A stretch of DNA of 41,758 nt, from NCBI GenBank assembly GCA_023450835.1, contig JAEXGM010000089.1:1-41758 (forward strand), in the 5' to 3' direction. Position numbers and translations under genes: made by a program. Source of the DNA: Bacillota bacterium (GTDB lineage Bacteria; Bacillota; Clostridia; Lachnospirales; Lachnospiraceae). This document shows, one piece after another, positions 17,133 to 26,177 of this stretch. The notes below the pieces were generated by a model. The model saw only the letters and a list, made by a program, of their open reading frames with translations. It was not told the origin of the DNA and made no database searches. The first letter of the stretch is position 1; each line of letters opens with the position of its first letter.

Positions 17133-17237
17133 CACTATAAACCTTAACCTTAGGGAGGGAAAAAGGTGTTAAGAGAAGAAAGTCATACAAATTAATTCAG
17201 AAGGGATATGCCTTTCATAAGGCAGATGGGAAATGGT

Positions 17238-17741
17238 ATGAAAAAGAGCTTCTTAACGGTCATTATCCTGGCTTTAGGAATAGTTAATATGATTCTGACA
17301 GCGGTTATTGTATTTGCCGTTGTACCGACCACAATGAGAACAAATGAGTTGATATCAAAAGTGGCTTCTACCATTGATCTGGAGATCAACGGGACCCCGG
17401 ACAATAAAGAAGTAAGCATTGAGGATATTGAAAACTATAATTTAAGCAAAGACCTCACAATTAATTTGAAAAAAGGCTCTGATAACATAGCTCATTATGC
17501 ACTTGTTACAGCATCCTTATCGCTCAATAAGAAATCCGAGGATTATGCAAAGCTGCAGCCTCTGGTAGCAACCAATGAAACAAAGATTAATGAAATTATT
17601 CAGAATGAATTTGCAAAGTATACAATGGATGAACTTTATGATAAGAAAGAGCAAATTAAAACTAATATCCTGGCGGCAATTCAAGAATACTTTAAGTCTG
17701 AATTTATCGTCGGCGTTTCCTATGAATATACAGCACAGTAA
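17238..17741 (+). CDS. fliL: flagellar basal body-associated protein FliL
   Basis: A 167-residue single-pass protein beginning MKKSFLTVIILALGIVNMIL with the membrane anchor at about 4-28. A periplasmic-type domain follows, and the C-terminal part (IIQNEFAKYTMDEL ... NILAAIQEYFKSEFIVGVSYE) is the usual FliL ending. FliL rings stabilise stators. Start choice is open: in-frame ATGs at 17208 and 17226 lie only a few bases from their purine runs, while 17238 gives the normal FliL start. It lies between flbD and fliM. Confidence 0.85.
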   Translation: MKKSFLTVIILALGIVNMILTAVIVFAVVPTTMRTNELISKVASTIDLEINGTPDNKEVSIEDIENYNLSKDLTINLKKGSDNIAHYALVTASLSLNKKSEDYAKLQPLVATNETKINEIIQNEFAKYTMDELYDKKEQIKTNILAAIQEYFKSEFIVGVSYEYTAQ

Positions 17742-17811
17742 AGAATTTTGATGATTTCGATAGAACTTTATGATATTATGGTATTAAGTAATCACCCGGG
17801 AGGTAGTGGCA

Positions 17812-18789
17812 ATGGGCGACGTCTTGTCTCAAAATGAGATTGACAATTTGCTTAAAGCGTTAAGCAGTGGGGAATTGGATGCAGAAGAGTTTAAAGGCAG
17901 TGGCGAAAAGCAAGTAAAAAACTACGATTTTGCAAGACCCTCCAAGTTTTCAAAAGAACATCTTAGGACATTAGAAATCATATTTGAACATTATGGGAGA
18001 TTGCTTTCTACAAATTTACCGGCTTATTTTCGAAAAAATGTCCAAATAGAAGTAGTAAGTTCAGAGGCGGTTGCTTATTCCGAATTTACTAACGCCCTCT
18101 CTAATCCCGTATTATTGGGAATTGTAGATTTTTCACCTTTAGAGGGTAATATAATTATTGAAATCGCGGACAATCTAGGATATGCAATGGTGGATCGAAT
18201 GCTCGGGGGAACTGGGATGCCGTTAGAAAAAGCGAGAGATTTTACAGAGATTGAGTTAATCATAATGGAACGTATCTTCAATGTCTGCACGAATCTGCTG
18301 AGTGAGCCATGGGAAACAGTAATTCACGTGGAACCAAGACTTACCAGAATAGAAACGAATTCACAGTTTGCACAAATTATTGCCCCCAGTGAAATGACTT
18401 CCATCATTACTATGAATATCAAAATTGGTAATGTGGAAGGAATGATGAATATATGTTTACCATATGCTTGCCTGGAGAGTGTTATAGATAAATTAAATAC
18501 AAAATATTGGTTTTCAACAATGCAGGTTAAAGACGATAAGTCATATCAGGAACTCATTGAGATGGCTATAGCAAAAGCAAAGATACCGATTAAAGCAATA
18601 TTAGGAAGAAGTTCCATTTCAGTAAATGATTTTCTGGGACTTCAAGCAGGGGACATCATTAAACTGAATACAAAGATTGATGATGAGCTGGATATTTATG
18701 TTGGTAATCTTGATAAATTCAAAGCACTGCCAGGTGCATCTTCGGATGCTTATGCAGTGAGAATTACATCAATAATCAGGGAGGAGTAA
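17812..18789 (+). CDS. fliM: flagellar motor switch protein FliM
   Basis: C-ring protein that binds CheY-P. The N-terminus MGDVLSQNEIDNLLKALSSG is the CheY-binding peptide. The middle CheC-like domain and the C-terminal SpoA/FliN-like domain (about 245-325, with GRSSISVNDFLGLQAGDIIKL) follow. ATG 17812 is seven bases after GGGAGGT (17798-17804); the in-frame GTG at 17806 is too close. 325 residues, normal. fliY follows after 5 bp. Confidence 0.97.
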   Translation: MGDVLSQNEIDNLLKALSSGELDAEEFKGSGEKQVKNYDFARPSKFSKEHLRTLEIIFEHYGRLLSTNLPAYFRKNVQIEVVSSEAVAYSEFTNALSNPVLLGIVDFSPLEGNIIIEIADNLGYAMVDRMLGGTGMPLEKARDFTEIELIIMERIFNVCTNLLSEPWETVIHVEPRLTRIETNSQFAQIIAPSEMTSIITMNIKIGNVEGMMNICLPYACLESVIDKLNTKYWFSTMQVKDDKSYQELIEMAIAKAKIPIKAILGRSSISVNDFLGLQAGDIIKLNTKIDDELDIYVGNLDKFKALPGASSDAYAVRITSIIREE

Positions 18790-18794
18790 TAATT

Positions 18795-19928
18795 ATGGAT
18801 GGTATGTTATCTCAGGAGGAGATTAACGCGCTTCTAAGTGGGATGAGTTCGGACATAGGCAGCGTGGGAGCTGATAATAATAACGAGACATTGTCAGAAG
18901 CTGAAAAAGATGCAATTGGCGAAGTTTCCAATATCAGTATGGGAACGGCTGCGACAACTCTTTCATCGCTTGTTAATCAAAAAGTTGTCATAACCACCCC
19001 GGTAGTGTCCTATGCCACATGGACTGATTTGACAGAGTCTTATGATAGACCATGTGTTTTTATACAGATATATTATAAGGATGGTTTGGATGGAAACAAT
19101 ATATTAATATTGAAAGAGTCAGATGTCAAGATAATTACGGATCTGATGATGGGCGGTGATGGTACCAATGTTGCCGGTGAACTGTCAGAACTTCATTTGA
19201 GTGCAATCAGTGAGGCAATGAATCAGATGATGGGTTCGGCATCTACTTCCATATCAGCAATGCTTGAGAAAAGAGTTGATATTTCTCCTCCAATCTCAAC
19301 ATTGGTAGACATGAATGAGTCTATTGACGGAGCTGATATTGCACCCTTCTTAAAAGGCAAGTTTGTGAAGGTGTCATTTAAGATGGAAATAGGCACGTTG
19401 GTTGACAGCGAATTGATGCAGCTTTATCCTTTCGAACTGGCCAGGGAATTATATAGCAATTTTGTGAAAGAAGAACCAAAGCCAGAACCTAAAGTTCAGC
19501 CAAAGCCTCAGACACAGCAAAAGGCTGCAGAAGCAGCAACTCAGGCGGCACCTCAAGTGCAGATGCCAAATATGCAAATGCCGAACATGCAGGCGCAGAC
19601 ACCTGGGTATCAAGTGCCTTATGTTGCTCCGGATATTAATGTTTCACCTGCACAGTTCCAGAACTTTACGGTGTCTCAGCAAGTAACACCTCAGCCGGAG
19701 AACATTAACCTGATTATGGATGTTCCCCTGGAAGTTACTGTGGAACTTGGAAGGACAAACAAATCCATTAAGGAAATATTAGATTTTACGCCGGGTACAA
19801 TTATCGAACTGAATAAACTTGCAGGAGAGCCCATTGATGTTCTTGTAAATGGTAAATTTGTTGCAAAAGGTGAGGTTGTTGTAATTGAAGAGTCCTTTGG
19901 TATCAGAGTGACTGAAATTATTAAATAA
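18795..19928 (+). CDS. fliY: flagellar motor switch phosphatase FliY
   Basis: Switch protein combining a FliN-type domain with CheY-P phosphatase activity, as in Bacillus. The 377 residues start with a CheY-binding peptide (MDGMLSQEEINALLSGM). Two CheC-type motifs follow (GEVSNISMGTAATTLSSL and SEAMNQMMGSASTSISAM), then a Pro/Gln/Met-rich linker with PNMQ repeats (about 230-290) and a C-terminal SpoA/FliN domain (about 300-376, with VTVELGRTNKSIKEILDFTPG). It overlaps in function with CheC encoded at 32982. Confidence 0.96.
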   Translation: MDGMLSQEEINALLSGMSSDIGSVGADNNNETLSEAEKDAIGEVSNISMGTAATTLSSLVNQKVVITTPVVSYATWTDLTESYDRPCVFIQIYYKDGLDGNNILILKESDVKIITDLMMGGDGTNVAGELSELHLSAISEAMNQMMGSASTSISAMLEKRVDISPPISTLVDMNESIDGADIAPFLKGKFVKVSFKMEIGTLVDSELMQLYPFELARELYSNFVKEEPKPEPKVQPKPQTQQKAAEAATQAAPQVQMPNMQMPNMQAQTPGYQVPYVAPDINVSPAQFQNFTVSQQVTPQPENINLIMDVPLEVTVELGRTNKSIKEILDFTPGTIIELNKLAGEPIDVLVNGKFVAKGEVVVIEESFGIRVTEIIK

Positions 19929-20083
19929 TATTAAATAACGGTTATAAGAGAAACCATGAATCATGTGATGCAAATCATTTATACATGAAATCAACATAAT
20001 AATTGGTTACAGAGGGTTTTAAATTAAAGGGTGGATAGTGATCTAATTAATTATAAAATACAACACATGATAGGAGAATAGAA

Positions 20084-20446
20084 ATGGGTAAAAGTATTTT
20101 AATTTGTGATGATGCTGCTTTTATGAGAATGATGATTAAGGATATTTTAAGTAAAAATGGCTATACAATTGTCGGAGAAGCTGAGAATGGTGCCAAGGCT
20201 GTTGAAAAATATAACGAAACAAAGCCGGATCTGGTTATGATGGATATTACCATGCCTGAGATGGATGGTATACAGGCTCTTAAGAAGATTAAATCAGCAG
20301 ATCCTTCCGCTAATATTATTATGTGTTCAGCTATGGGCCAGCAGGCGATGGTTATTGAATCCATACAGTCCGGAGCAAAGGATTTCATTGTAAAACCTTT
20401 TCAGGCGGACAGGGTCCTGGAAGCTGTTAAGAAGGCTGTGGGTTAA
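20084..20446 (+). CDS. cheY: chemotaxis response regulator CheY
   Basis: A 120-residue stand-alone receiver. The acidic pocket is ICDDAAFMR, the phospho-accepting aspartate lies in VMMDITMPEMDG, the conserved Ser in MCSAMG and the Lys in FIVKPFQ. Phosphorylated by CheA, it binds FliM/FliY to change rotation. AGGAG precedes the ATG. The stop codon overlaps the fliO ATG by one base (TAATG). The 155-bp gap before it (19929-20083) shows no gene or clear regulatory site. Confidence 0.96.
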   Translation: MGKSILICDDAAFMRMMIKDILSKNGYTIVGEAENGAKAVEKYNETKPDLVMMDITMPEMDGIQALKKIKSADPSANIIMCSAMGQQAMVIESIQSGAKDFIVKPFQADRVLEAVKKAVG

Positions 20447-20883
20447 TGGACATTTTCCTAACTAAGCTGTCGGGAGGGAGTAATTTTCTGCAGCTTCTTG
20501 GTGTCAGCATTCTTTTTATTATAGTGTTAGCTATTACCTACCTGACAACAAAATTTGTCGGCGGCGTCAAAATGGGAGCCTTAAAAGAAACTAATTTTAA
20601 GGTGGTTGATACTTATAAAATTACTCAGAATAAGTTTCTGCAGATAGTTAAGATAGGTACCAGATATTTTGTAATTGCAGTAGGAAAAGATGAGATAAGA
20701 CTTCTTACGGAAATAAGCGAGGATGAGATTTCCGTAAAGAGTAAAAACACCAAACAAAATGCTACCTTTCAGGATATTTTGAAAGGTTTTAAGAAACAAC
20801 TAGAGAAAGAAGATAACAGCGGTGATATATCTGCAGAACTGCCGGAAAGTCAGGATGATGCAGAGAAGAGCAGTCACCACTAA
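20446..20883 (+). CDS. fliO: flagellar biosynthesis protein FliO/FliZ
   Basis: A 145-residue protein with one N-terminal membrane segment (LLGVSILFIIVLAITYLTTK, about 18-37). A small cytoplasmic domain follows (FKVVDTYKITQNKFLQIVKI, then YFVIAVGKDEIRLLTEI), matching FliO/FliZ. FliO assists assembly of the FliP ring. The charged C-terminus is variable. Its start overlaps the cheY stop and fliP follows immediately. Confidence 0.9.
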   Translation: MDIFLTKLSGGSNFLQLLGVSILFIIVLAITYLTTKFVGGVKMGALKETNFKVVDTYKITQNKFLQIVKIGTRYFVIAVGKDEIRLLTEISEDEISVKSKNTKQNATFQDILKGFKKQLEKEDNSGDISAELPESQDDAEKSSHH

Positions 20884-20894
20884 GGTTGGTATAC

Positions 20895-21797
20895 ATGGAG
20901 AGAAAGAATAAAAAGATATTAAAAAAGCTGTTATGTGTATTTTTCATTCTATTCATTGCCGGTATATTAACCAATAGAACTGATTATGTATATGCATCAC
21001 AGAACAGCGGAACAACAGTGACGGATACCAATGACAGTACACAGACACAGACCGGTACTACAGACAATCTGACTGCCACTGATGGAACAACAGATAATAA
21101 TTTAAGCGGCCAGATAGGGCCGTTTAAGTTTAATTTGGATACAGATCCTAACGGAGGAGGGATAACCTCCACGTTACAGATAATGCTGGTAATTACTTTG
21201 ATTTCTTTGGCCCCGTCAATTTTAATTATGGTAACATCTTTTACCAGAATCATAATTGTACTGCATTTTGTCAGATCGGCTTTAGGAACACAGACTACAC
21301 CTCCTAATCAGGTACTCATAGGTATTGCATTATTTTTAACATTTTTCATTATGTCACCGGTTATTACTCAGATTAATAACGATGCAGTAAAACCCTTGTC
21401 TAATGGGGATATAACCCAGCAGGAAGCTTTTACAGCGGGGGTCAAACCTTTAAAAGAATTTATGCTAAAACAAGTAAAACCACAGGATTTAAAACTGTTT
21501 ATAGACATTTCCGAAGTTAATAAAGACAACAGCATTACTAAAGTTGAGGATTTGCCCATTACTGTTATTATTCCGTCTTTTATTATCAGTGAGTTGCGTA
21601 CTGCTTTTATTATCGGCTTTGTAATTTATATACCTTTTATAATCATTGACATGGTAGTTGCATCTACCTTGATGTCTATGGGTATGATGATGCTTCCGCC
21701 GACGACCATATCCATGCCGTTTAAGATACTCCTCTTTATTTTGGCGGACGGATGGAATCTTGTAATTGGAGAATTGGTTAAGACCTTTTACACATAG
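20895..21797 (+). CDS. fliP: flagellar export gate protein FliP
   Basis: Core gate subunit of the type III export channel. The 300-residue product has a cleavable-type signal (about 1-35, VYA-S), a Thr/Asp-rich spacer, then the conserved FliP core. Diagnostic blocks are LSLAPSILIMVTSFTRIIIV-like, RSALGTQTTPPNQVLIGIAL, and MSMGMMMLPPTTISMPFKIL. The ATG at 20895 is eight bases after AAGG; the in-frame TTG at 20886 is less likely. Confidence 0.96.
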   Translation: MERKNKKILKKLLCVFFILFIAGILTNRTDYVYASQNSGTTVTDTNDSTQTQTGTTDNLTATDGTTDNNLSGQIGPFKFNLDTDPNGGGITSTLQIMLVITLISLAPSILIMVTSFTRIIIVLHFVRSALGTQTTPPNQVLIGIALFLTFFIMSPVITQINNDAVKPLSNGDITQQEAFTAGVKPLKEFMLKQVKPQDLKLFIDISEVNKDNSITKVEDLPITVIIPSFIISELRTAFIIGFVIYIPFIIIDMVVASTLMSMGMMMLPPTTISMPFKILLFILADGWNLVIGELVKTFYT

Positions 21798-21875
21798 CAG
21801 GAGATTAAAGCAAACGAAGATTTGTAGGCAATACTGCAGGCAAGCTTGAAGCGCATTGGAAAGGGCATTGTTAGT

Positions 21876-22151
21876 ATGAATGAAAATATAGTAATTGATA
21901 TTATCAGAGAAGCACTATGGATCATTATAAAGGTTTCAGCACCGATGCTTTTAGTATCTCTTGTGGTAGGGCTGATAATAAGTATTTTGCAGACCATAAC
22001 TTCCATTCAAGAACAAACCCTCACATTTGTTCCGAAGTTTATAGCAATTTTTTTAGTTATTATGTTAATTGGCAGTTGGATAATGTCTGAAACAAAAGAC
22101 TTTTTTGTTGAGCTTATCAACAACCTTCCGTATTACATTAAAAGTACATGA
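21876..22151 (+). CDS. fliQ: flagellar export gate protein FliQ
   Basis: A 91-residue, two-helix membrane protein. The blocks are APMLLVSLVVGLIISILQTI, then TSIQEQTLTFVPKF and GSWIMSETKDFF, all hallmarks of FliQ. It stacks around the FliP/FliR core. The ATG at 21876 gives the normal length; the upstream in-frame region has no convincing ribosome binding site. Its TGA overlaps the fliR ATG in an ATGA. Confidence 0.96.
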   Translation: MNENIVIDIIREALWIIIKVSAPMLLVSLVVGLIISILQTITSIQEQTLTFVPKFIAIFLVIMLIGSWIMSETKDFFVELINNLPYYIKST

Positions 22152-22912
22152 CTTTTACAGTTGACGGATTCGATATTTTTTTGTTGATTCTTGTGAGGGT
22201 ATCAGCTTTTGCTTTCGTAGCTCCTTTTTTTAGTCTTCCCAATGTACCCGTCAGGGTAAAAGCAGGCTTTTCATTTATTTTTGCTTTAATTCTTTTTCAG
22301 GTATCAGGTTCTGATATTCAATATGGTACGGTGATAGAATACGCTATTCTGATTATGAAAGAAGCGTTAACAGGTCTTATTATTGGATTTTTTACGAATG
22401 TCAGCTATTATATCCTGAATTTTGCAGGTCAGTTAATGGACATGGAAATAGGTTTTTCCATGATAAATGAGCTTGACCCTGTATCTAACATTGAAAGCAC
22501 CATAACCAGTAATTTATATTCCTATTCTGTTATCTTAGTACTTTTAGTAACGGATATGCATCTTTATATTATAAAGGCATTTGCCGAGACCTTTCAAATA
22601 ATACCCTTGGGGCAGGCACATATTGAATCGAATATTTATCTGCTGATGGTGGATTTTATTAAAAATTATTTTGTTATAGGTTTTACCATTGTATTGCCGA
22701 TTTTTGCGGCAATGCTGATTGTTAATACCATACTTGGTATATTAGCAAAAATAGCCCCTCAGATGAATATGTTTGTTATTGGTTTTCAGTTGAAGATATT
22801 TACTGGTTTATTGATCTTACTTTTACTGGTAAAATTCCTGCCTACCGTATCCGGTTTTATATTCAATGAAATGGCGGATATGATGAAGGCAGCCGTTCGT
22901 GTACTTGAATAG
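22148..22912 (+). CDS. fliR: flagellar export gate protein FliR
   Basis: A 254-residue polytopic protein of the export gate. FliR features include RVSAFAFVAPFFSLPNVPVR near the N-terminus, AGQLMDMEIGFSMINELDP with the following SNIESTITSNLY, and the closing PQMNMFVIGFQLKIFTGLLI. It is coupled to fliQ by a four-base overlap. A twin-hairpin repeat fills the 101-bp gap to flhB. Confidence 0.96.
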   Translation: MTFTVDGFDIFLLILVRVSAFAFVAPFFSLPNVPVRVKAGFSFIFALILFQVSGSDIQYGTVIEYAILIMKEALTGLIIGFFTNVSYYILNFAGQLMDMEIGFSMINELDPVSNIESTITSNLYSYSVILVLLVTDMHLYIIKAFAETFQIIPLGQAHIESNIYLLMVDFIKNYFVIGFTIVLPIFAAMLIVNTILGILAKIAPQMNMFVIGFQLKIFTGLLILLLLVKFLPTVSGFIFNEMADMMKAAVRVLE

Positions 22913-22934
22913 CTTTATGGGTGAGGGGAATAGG

Positions 22935-23013
22935 TTGAAAAACAAAAGACAGTTTTTCAGCTACGGATTCAGGAATATCAAATCGAAGATTTGATATTCA
23001 CGAAAGGGTTAAA
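22935..23013 (+). repeat. twin-hairpin repeat, copy B, supplying the flhB ribosome binding site
   Basis: A single 79-nt unit. Hairpin 1 has lost one A from the 5' arm (TTGAAAAAC) and one T from the 3' arm (GTTTTTCA), so the stem is kept. Hairpin 2 (22973-22999) is a perfect 12-bp stem, GAATATCAAATC with GATTTGATATTC around GAA. The tail CGAAAGGG is the flhB Shine-Dalgarno. The TTG at 22935 opens only a 19-codon, frame-shifted peptide. Confidence 0.9.
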
Positions 23014-24114
23014 ATGGATAGATTGTTAGTTTACAACCTTCAACTTTTTGCAGAAGGCGGAGAAAAGACAGAAGAACCTACCTCTAAGAAATTAAGCGAT
23101 GCCAGAGACGAAGGCCAGGTGGCAAGAAGTACGGATTTGATTTCTTCTGCAGCATTGATTGCTTTATTTGTCAGCCTAAAGATTTTTGTTGCAAGAATAG
23201 GCAATCAGTTTATTGATACTTTCAGCGAATTTTACAATAATATTGTAAAGGTAGCAGCAGATGATTTTAATATTGGTACGGCATCTGCACTTTTAAAGGA
23301 ATGTTTTTTAAGTATTATTCAAATAGTATTACCCATATTTATAATTGCGGTATTCGTAGTGATTATAGTTAACATTTTTCAGGTAAAGTGGAAACTAACT
23401 ACGAAACCTTTGAAGCCGAAATTCAGTAAATTCAATCCGATTACCGGATTTAAGAAAATATTTTCAAAAGAAAAAACGGTGGACATGCTAAAGGAAGTCC
23501 TTAAAATAATAGCCATCATATATATTGCTTACACCACATTGGTCAAGTATAGTGAAAATCTTTTAAGGTTCTATGATATGGAGCTGATACAGGCTGTTCA
23601 GTTTATCGGAAATATTGTTATAAAGCTAGGTTTAAATATCAGTATAGTATTCCTGATCATAGGTATTGCAGATTTTATTTATCAAAAGTTAAAGTTCAGA
23701 AAAGATATGAGAATGTCAAAGCAGGAAATCAAAGATGAATACAAGCAGTCGGAAGGCGACCCTCAGATAAAAGGAAAAATCAGAGCAAAGATGAGGGAAG
23801 TGTCACAGAGAAGAATGATGCAAATGCTTCCCAGCGCAGATGTAGTAATCACAAACCCGACTCACTTTGCAGCTGCTATTAAGTACGATAAAGAGACCAG
23901 TGAAGCACCGATGCTTATTGCGAAAGGTGCCGATTATCTGGCACAGAAAATAAAAGACGTCGCAAAAGAGAACAATATAGAGATTGTAGAGAATAAGCCT
24001 CTGGCCAGAATGCTTTACTATAACGTGGATGTTGGTAATGAGATTCCGCCCGAATTATATCAAATGACAGCGGAAGTTTTAGCCTATGTTTATAATTTAA
24101 AAAATAAGACATGA
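23014..24114 (+). CDS. flhB: flagellar export switch protein FlhB
   Basis: Substrate-specificity switch of the export gate. The 366 residues include the N-terminal GEKTEEPTSKKLSDARDEGQ motif and four membrane helices. The cytoplasmic domain contains the self-cleaving NPTH at 281-284 (VVITNPTHFAAAIKYD). Sixteen residues (MDRLLVYNLQLFAEGG) precede the conserved start, as in other clostridial FlhB proteins. The ribosome binding site comes from repeat copy B. Confidence 0.97.
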   Translation: MDRLLVYNLQLFAEGGEKTEEPTSKKLSDARDEGQVARSTDLISSAALIALFVSLKIFVARIGNQFIDTFSEFYNNIVKVAADDFNIGTASALLKECFLSIIQIVLPIFIIAVFVVIIVNIFQVKWKLTTKPLKPKFSKFNPITGFKKIFSKEKTVDMLKEVLKIIAIIYIAYTTLVKYSENLLRFYDMELIQAVQFIGNIVIKLGLNISIVFLIIGIADFIYQKLKFRKDMRMSKQEIKDEYKQSEGDPQIKGKIRAKMREVSQRRMMQMLPSADVVITNPTHFAAAIKYDKETSEAPMLIAKGADYLAQKIKDVAKENNIEIVENKPLARMLYYNVDVGNEIPPELYQMTAEVLAYVYNLKNKT

Positions 24115-24143
24115 TTACATCGTAGATTCAGGGGGCATTGTTA

Positions 24144-26177
24144 ATGAAAAGAACGGACATGGCTGTAGGAATTTATTTGCTGGCAGCAATTATATTTCTA
24201 ATCGTACCCATACCTCATATTTTATTGGATTTATTACTGGCTCTTAATATATCCATAGCATTGATTGTTCTATTCAATGCCTTGTTTTCAAAAGAAGCTT
24301 TAAATATGTCGGCTTTTCCAACGATTCTGTTGTTTTCGACTATATTCCGAATATCCCTAAATGTATCGGCCATGAGATTGATACTAAGAGACGGATATGC
24401 CGGCGGAGTAATCCAGACTTTCGGTAACTTCGTGGGTGCAGGTGACGCAATTATCGGCATTATTGTATTTATTATTTTGATATTAGTACAGTTTATCGTA
24501 ATCAATAAAGGTTCGGAGCGTGTTGCCGAAGTAACTGCCAGATTTACTCTGGATGCTATGCCCGGTAAACAGATGGCTATTGATGCGGATTTGAATACCG
24601 GAGCTATAAATGATGCACAGGCAAAAGAACGAAGAGAGAAGATACAGGCTGAGGCCGGATTCTTTGGAGCAATGGATGGTGCTACCAAATACGTAAAGGG
24701 AGATGCCATTGCAGGCCTTATCATTGTATTAATTAATTTTATCGGCGGTATAGCAATAGGATCATTCCGCGGCGGTATGGGAATGGGCGAAGCTTTTGAC
24801 AAATACACCATATTGACTATCGGTGAAGGTTTGGTCAGTCAGATTCCTTCGCTTTTGATTTCCTTATCTACCGGTATTATTGTAACCAAGGCTACAAAAG
24901 AAGCGGATGTGGGTGAAACCTTAGTAAAGCAGCTTTTTTCTATTCCAAAGGTTCTCTATATCGTTGGCGGGGCTTTAATCTTTCTTGGTATTGTAACCCC
25001 TCTTAACGCCCTTGTATTTTGTACCTATGGTGTTGTATTTGTTCTCTGCGGCAGAAGTATTGCCGGAAGAATGGAAGTTGAAGATATCGAAAGTGCGGCT
25101 GCTATGGAAGAGAGCAGCGGAGATGAGATACGAAAGCCGGAAAATGTGGTATCCTTATTACAGGTTGACCCCATTGAACTGGAATTTGGCTATGGTATTA
25201 TTCCTCTTGCTGACATGAACCAAGGCGGCGATTTACTTGACCGTGTTGTACTTATCAGAAGGCAGATTGCCCTTGAATTGGGGTGTGTAGTGCCTATCAT
25301 AAGATTAAGAGATAATATTCAGCTTAATCCCAATCAGTATCTGATTAAAATTAAGGGAATTCCTATTAGTGAAGGAGAAATTCTATTTGACCATTACATG
25401 GCGATGAATCCCGGTTACGTAGAGGAAGAAATTACAGGCATACCTACTTTTGAGCCATCCTTTCATCTACCTGCTATCTGGATAACGGAAAGCCAGCGTG
25501 AAAGAGCGGAATCTCTGGGATATACGGTGGTTGATCCGCCATCTATTATTGCGACACATCTTACTGAAGTTATCCGAAGTCATATTTATGAATTACTTAC
25601 AAGACAGGATGTACAGAATCTTATTAATAATATACAGGAAGCCAATGCAACACTTATTCAGGAGCTTGTTCCAAAACTTGTAAGTGTCGGAGAAATACAA
25701 AAAGTATTGCAGAATCTGTTAAAAGAAGGAATCTCCATCAGAGATCTTATTACTATATTTGAAACTCTGGCAGACTATGCGACTACGACAAGGGATACGG
25801 ATGTGCTTACGGAATATGCCAGACAAAGCCTTAAAAGAGCTATTAGTAATAAGTATTTTCCCGCATCTGAGGTTACAAGCGTTGTAACTCTAGATCCAAA
25901 GGTTGAGCAGGACATTATGAACAGTGTGAAGCAGACAGAGCAGGGAGCTTACTTAACACTGGATCCTGAAAAAACAAGAAATATTATGAATTCTGTGGAA
26001 GAAGAAGTGCAAAAACTGGAGAACATTGGGAAGAACCCCATTGTTATAACTTCTCCTATTGTCAGAATGTATTTTAAGAAACTGACACAGGATTATTTTA
26101 AGGATTTAATTGTCATATCGTATAATGAAATTGAATCCAATGTTGAATTACAATCGGTAGGGATGGTGACGGTATAG
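24144..26177 (+). CDS. flhA: flagellar export protein FlhA
   Basis: Largest gate component; its cytoplasmic nonamer ring binds chaperone-substrate complexes. The 677-residue protein has eight predicted membrane helices in the first half. The FHIPEP signature region (PTILLFSTIFRISLNVSAMR) and the loop GSERVAEVTARFTLDAMPGK are present, followed by DADLNTGAI. The C-terminal domain includes REVIRSHIYELLTRQDVQ-like sequence. ATG 24144 fits GGGGG at 24131-24135. The stop overlaps the flhF GTG (TAGTG). Confidence 0.97.
   Translation: MKRTDMAVGIYLLAAIIFLIVPIPHILLDLLLALNISIALIVLFNALFSKEALNMSAFPTILLFSTIFRISLNVSAMRLILRDGYAGGVIQTFGNFVGAGDAIIGIIVFIILILVQFIVINKGSERVAEVTARFTLDAMPGKQMAIDADLNTGAINDAQAKERREKIQAEAGFFGAMDGATKYVKGDAIAGLIIVLINFIGGIAIGSFRGGMGMGEAFDKYTILTIGEGLVSQIPSLLISLSTGIIVTKATKEADVGETLVKQLFSIPKVLYIVGGALIFLGIVTPLNALVFCTYGVVFVLCGRSIAGRMEVEDIESAAAMEESSGDEIRKPENVVSLLQVDPIELEFGYGIIPLADMNQGGDLLDRVVLIRRQIALELGCVVPIIRLRDNIQLNPNQYLIKIKGIPISEGEILFDHYMAMNPGYVEEEITGIPTFEPSFHLPAIWITESQRERAESLGYTVVDPPSIIATHLTEVIRSHIYELLTRQDVQNLINNIQEANATLIQELVPKLVSVGEIQKVLQNLLKEGISIRDLITIFETLADYATTTRDTDVLTEYARQSLKRAISNKYFPASEVTSVVTLDPKVEQDIMNSVKQTEQGAYLTLDPEKTRNIMNSVEEEVQKLENIGKNPIVITSPIVRMYFKKLTQDYFKDLIVISYNEIESNVELQSVGMVTV

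Noticed and set aside
19929..20083. Internal promoter before cheY
   Set aside because: The 155-bp gap is AT-rich but I found no -35/-10 pair with good spacing; it may only be a long untranslated spacer.
24215..24811. 198-codon open frame on the minus strand inside flhA
   Set aside because: It lies wholly within a well-conserved gene, has no ribosome binding site and its sequence is the low-complexity composition expected from the reverse complement of flhA.
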